NCBI GenBank assembly: GCA_003519375.1
Contig: DOWV01000078.1
Location: 1-15,100 of the forward strand
Direction of reading: 5' to 3'
Length of the DNA stretch: 15,100 nt
Source: Bacteroidota bacterium
GTDB taxonomy: Bacteria > Bacteroidota > Ignavibacteria > UBA10030
The position numbers were made by a program, and so were the translations under genes. Of this stretch, positions 14,067 through 15,100 are shown in pieces. Under the pieces are notes generated by a model that searched no databases, was not told where the DNA came from, and was given only the letters and a program-made list of their open reading frames with translations. The stretch's first letter is position 1; the number at the start of each line of letters is the position of its first letter.

Positions 14067-14984
14067 ATGAAACTCAATGTCGCTGTTGCCCAGTTCTCAC
14101 CCGCAGTTCTTGACCTCAAAGGGTCCGTCGCGAAGGCATGCAAGATTATCGAATCCGCAGGAAAGCAGAAAGTCAGGGTCCTCGCTTTCCCGGAAACGTG
14201 GATTCCGGTCTATCCGCTCTGGTCCGACATGGGATCATACAGCCAGTGGGGAAACGAAGCGGCAATGAAACTCTACCGCCGGCTCCATGACAACAGCATT
14301 GCTCTGGATTCCCCGGAACTCCGGCGCATCGGTGCCGCGTGCCGCAAAGCAAAGCTCCATCTTGTTCTTGGCGTGAACGAGCGTTCGGGAAAGTCGATCT
14401 ACAACGCGCTCCTGTTCTTCAATGACAAAGGGGAGCTGATCGGACACCACCGCAAGCTTGTGCCGACGTTCGGCGAACGGCTCGTCTGGGGTTACGGTGA
14501 TGCATCGGGGCTTCGAACGTATGACACGCCGTTCGGCCGGCTCGGCGGACTCATCTGCTGGGAGCACTGGATGCCGATCCCGCGCCATCTTCTCCATACG
14601 GAAGGAGAGATTGTTCACGTTGCTGCGTGGCCGCATGGGAAGGAGATGCATCAGATCGCAAGCCGGCATTATGCGTTCGAGGGACGCTGTTTCGTACTTG
14701 CTGCCGCGATGTACGTTGAGAAGGAGATGTTCCCTCGTTCCTATGAATTCGCCTCTGAGTTGAAAGACCTGCCGGAGGTCCTGATAGCGGGAGGGAGTTC
14801 CATCATCGGACCCGACGGATCATATATCGTCGAACCGGTTCTTGGAGGGGAAGGACTCATCGTTGCTGAGATTGAGACAGAGCGTGCAGTGGAGGAGAGT
14901 CTGACACTTGACGTCGGGGGTCACTACTCGCGTCCGGATCTTTTTGATGTTTCCGTTCGACGCCCGCATCGAGCGGTTGTCTAG
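14067..14984 (+). CDS. Branch-1 nitrilase (carbon-nitrogen hydrolase)
   Basis: This 305-residue protein has the Glu-Lys-Cys triad: FPETW (Glu43), HHRKLVPTFGERLVWGYGD (Lys130, with structural Glu137) and LICWEHWMP (Cys164). The C-W-E form of the cysteine motif and the K.VPTFGER..WG.GD stretch mark it as a true nitrilase rather than an amidase of the other branches. Such enzymes turn nitriles into carboxylic acids and ammonia, often arylacetonitriles or related compounds. Length is near the family's lower usual size, with an intact end. ATG 14067 begins 4 bases after the deiodinase stop; GGAGG within the last deiodinase codons lies 7 bases ahead, so both are one transcript. A joint pathway with the halotyrosine enzyme is an inference. 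Substrate is not evident. Confidence 0.9.
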   Translation: MKLNVAVAQFSPAVLDLKGSVAKACKIIESAGKQKVRVLAFPETWIPVYPLWSDMGSYSQWGNEAAMKLYRRLHDNSIALDSPELRRIGAACRKAKLHLVLGVNERSGKSIYNALLFFNDKGELIGHHRKLVPTFGERLVWGYGDASGLRTYDTPFGRLGGLICWEHWMPIPRHLLHTEGEIVHVAAWPHGKEMHQIASRHYAFEGRCFVLAAAMYVEKEMFPRSYEFASELKDLPEVLIAGGSSIIGPDGSYIVEPVLGGEGLIVAEIETERAVEESLTLDVGGHYSRPDLFDVSVRRPHRAVV

Positions 14985-14988
14985 TGCC

Positions 14989-15065
14989 GCTTCCAATAAT
15001 TGTTATTGTGTTTCCGAAGTGGATCCGCGTCTTGGAAGCAGGCACTACTGCCTTTTTGAAAAGGC
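14989..15065 (+). other. Dyad-rich region after the nitrilase, possible weak terminator
   Basis: Three inverted repeats are packed here: GCTTCCAA / TTGGAAGC (14989-14996, 15032-15039), CAATAA-TTG-TTATTG (14994-15008), and AGGCA-CTAC-TGCCT followed by TTTT (15040-15057). GCCTTTT-TG-AAAAGGC (15050-15065) overlaps the last. The AGGCA stem plus T-run resembles a weak intrinsic terminator for the nitrilase transcript. No gene is visible in the last 116 bases. Confidence 0.35.
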
Positions 15066-15100
15066 CCGAGAACAAATCACAAGATTTCTTTTGAGAAGTG

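Noticed and set aside
1..15100. CRISPR array, tRNA/rRNA, insertion sequence, phage or toxin-antitoxin genes
   Set aside because: No spaced repeats, tRNA-like folds, transposase motifs or terminal repeats were seen anywhere in the window.

Overview
No rRNA or tRNA is present, so the host cannot be named. The genes are dense and of moderately high GC. They use clear Shine-Dalgarno sites (GGAGG, AAGGAG) and a mix of ATG, GTG and TTG starts. The two best promoter candidates look like ordinary sigma-70 sites. An exported YceI protein argues for a Gram-negative envelope. My weak guess is a lineage of the Bacteroidota/Chlorobi/Ignavibacteria group; this is inference only.

Layout. On the + strand, 1-4064 holds the 3' end of a CDF cation-efflux gene, a coupled trio (ABC ATPase, ABC-2 permease, membrane-anchored thioredoxin-like protein), a possible 39-residue membrane peptide, and a multipass acyltransferase of the HGSNAT/NagX type. 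A perfect 13-bp stem with a U-run (4098-4135) marks convergence with the minus-strand genes. On the - strand, 8609 down to 4149 is a tight seven-gene operon: MarR regulator, nitroreductase, DoxX membrane protein, MhqO/PcpA-type ring-cleaving dioxygenase, a small muconolactone-isomerase-like protein, a CatE-type catechol dioxygenase, and a secreted YceI lipid/quinone-binding protein. Upstream, also on the - strand, mfd and cho form a DNA-repair pair that overlaps by one base (TGATG). On the + strand, 13406-14984 holds an iodotyrosine-deiodinase-type flavoprotein followed 4 bases later by a branch-1 nitrilase.

How the parts work together. The seven-gene operon has the logic of the Bacillus subtilis MhqR and CatR regulons (MarR-type control of nitroreductase, dioxygenase and DoxX proteins against quinones and catechols). 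Here the two parts are merged into one unit and extended with an isomerase-like protein and a YceI protein. Its upstream gap carries an AT-rich tandem/palindromic repeat block and a separate 10-bp perfect dyad, both operator candidates. The mfd-cho pair puts the transcription-repair coupling factor and the alternative UvrC-like nuclease under one message. The deiodinase keeps all three residues that hold the halotyrosine zwitterion in the animal enzyme, so reductive dehalogenation is a specific, testable prediction. The window as a whole looks like a chromosomal stress and aromatic/electrophile detoxification region; I see no mobile element, CRISPR array or phage gene.
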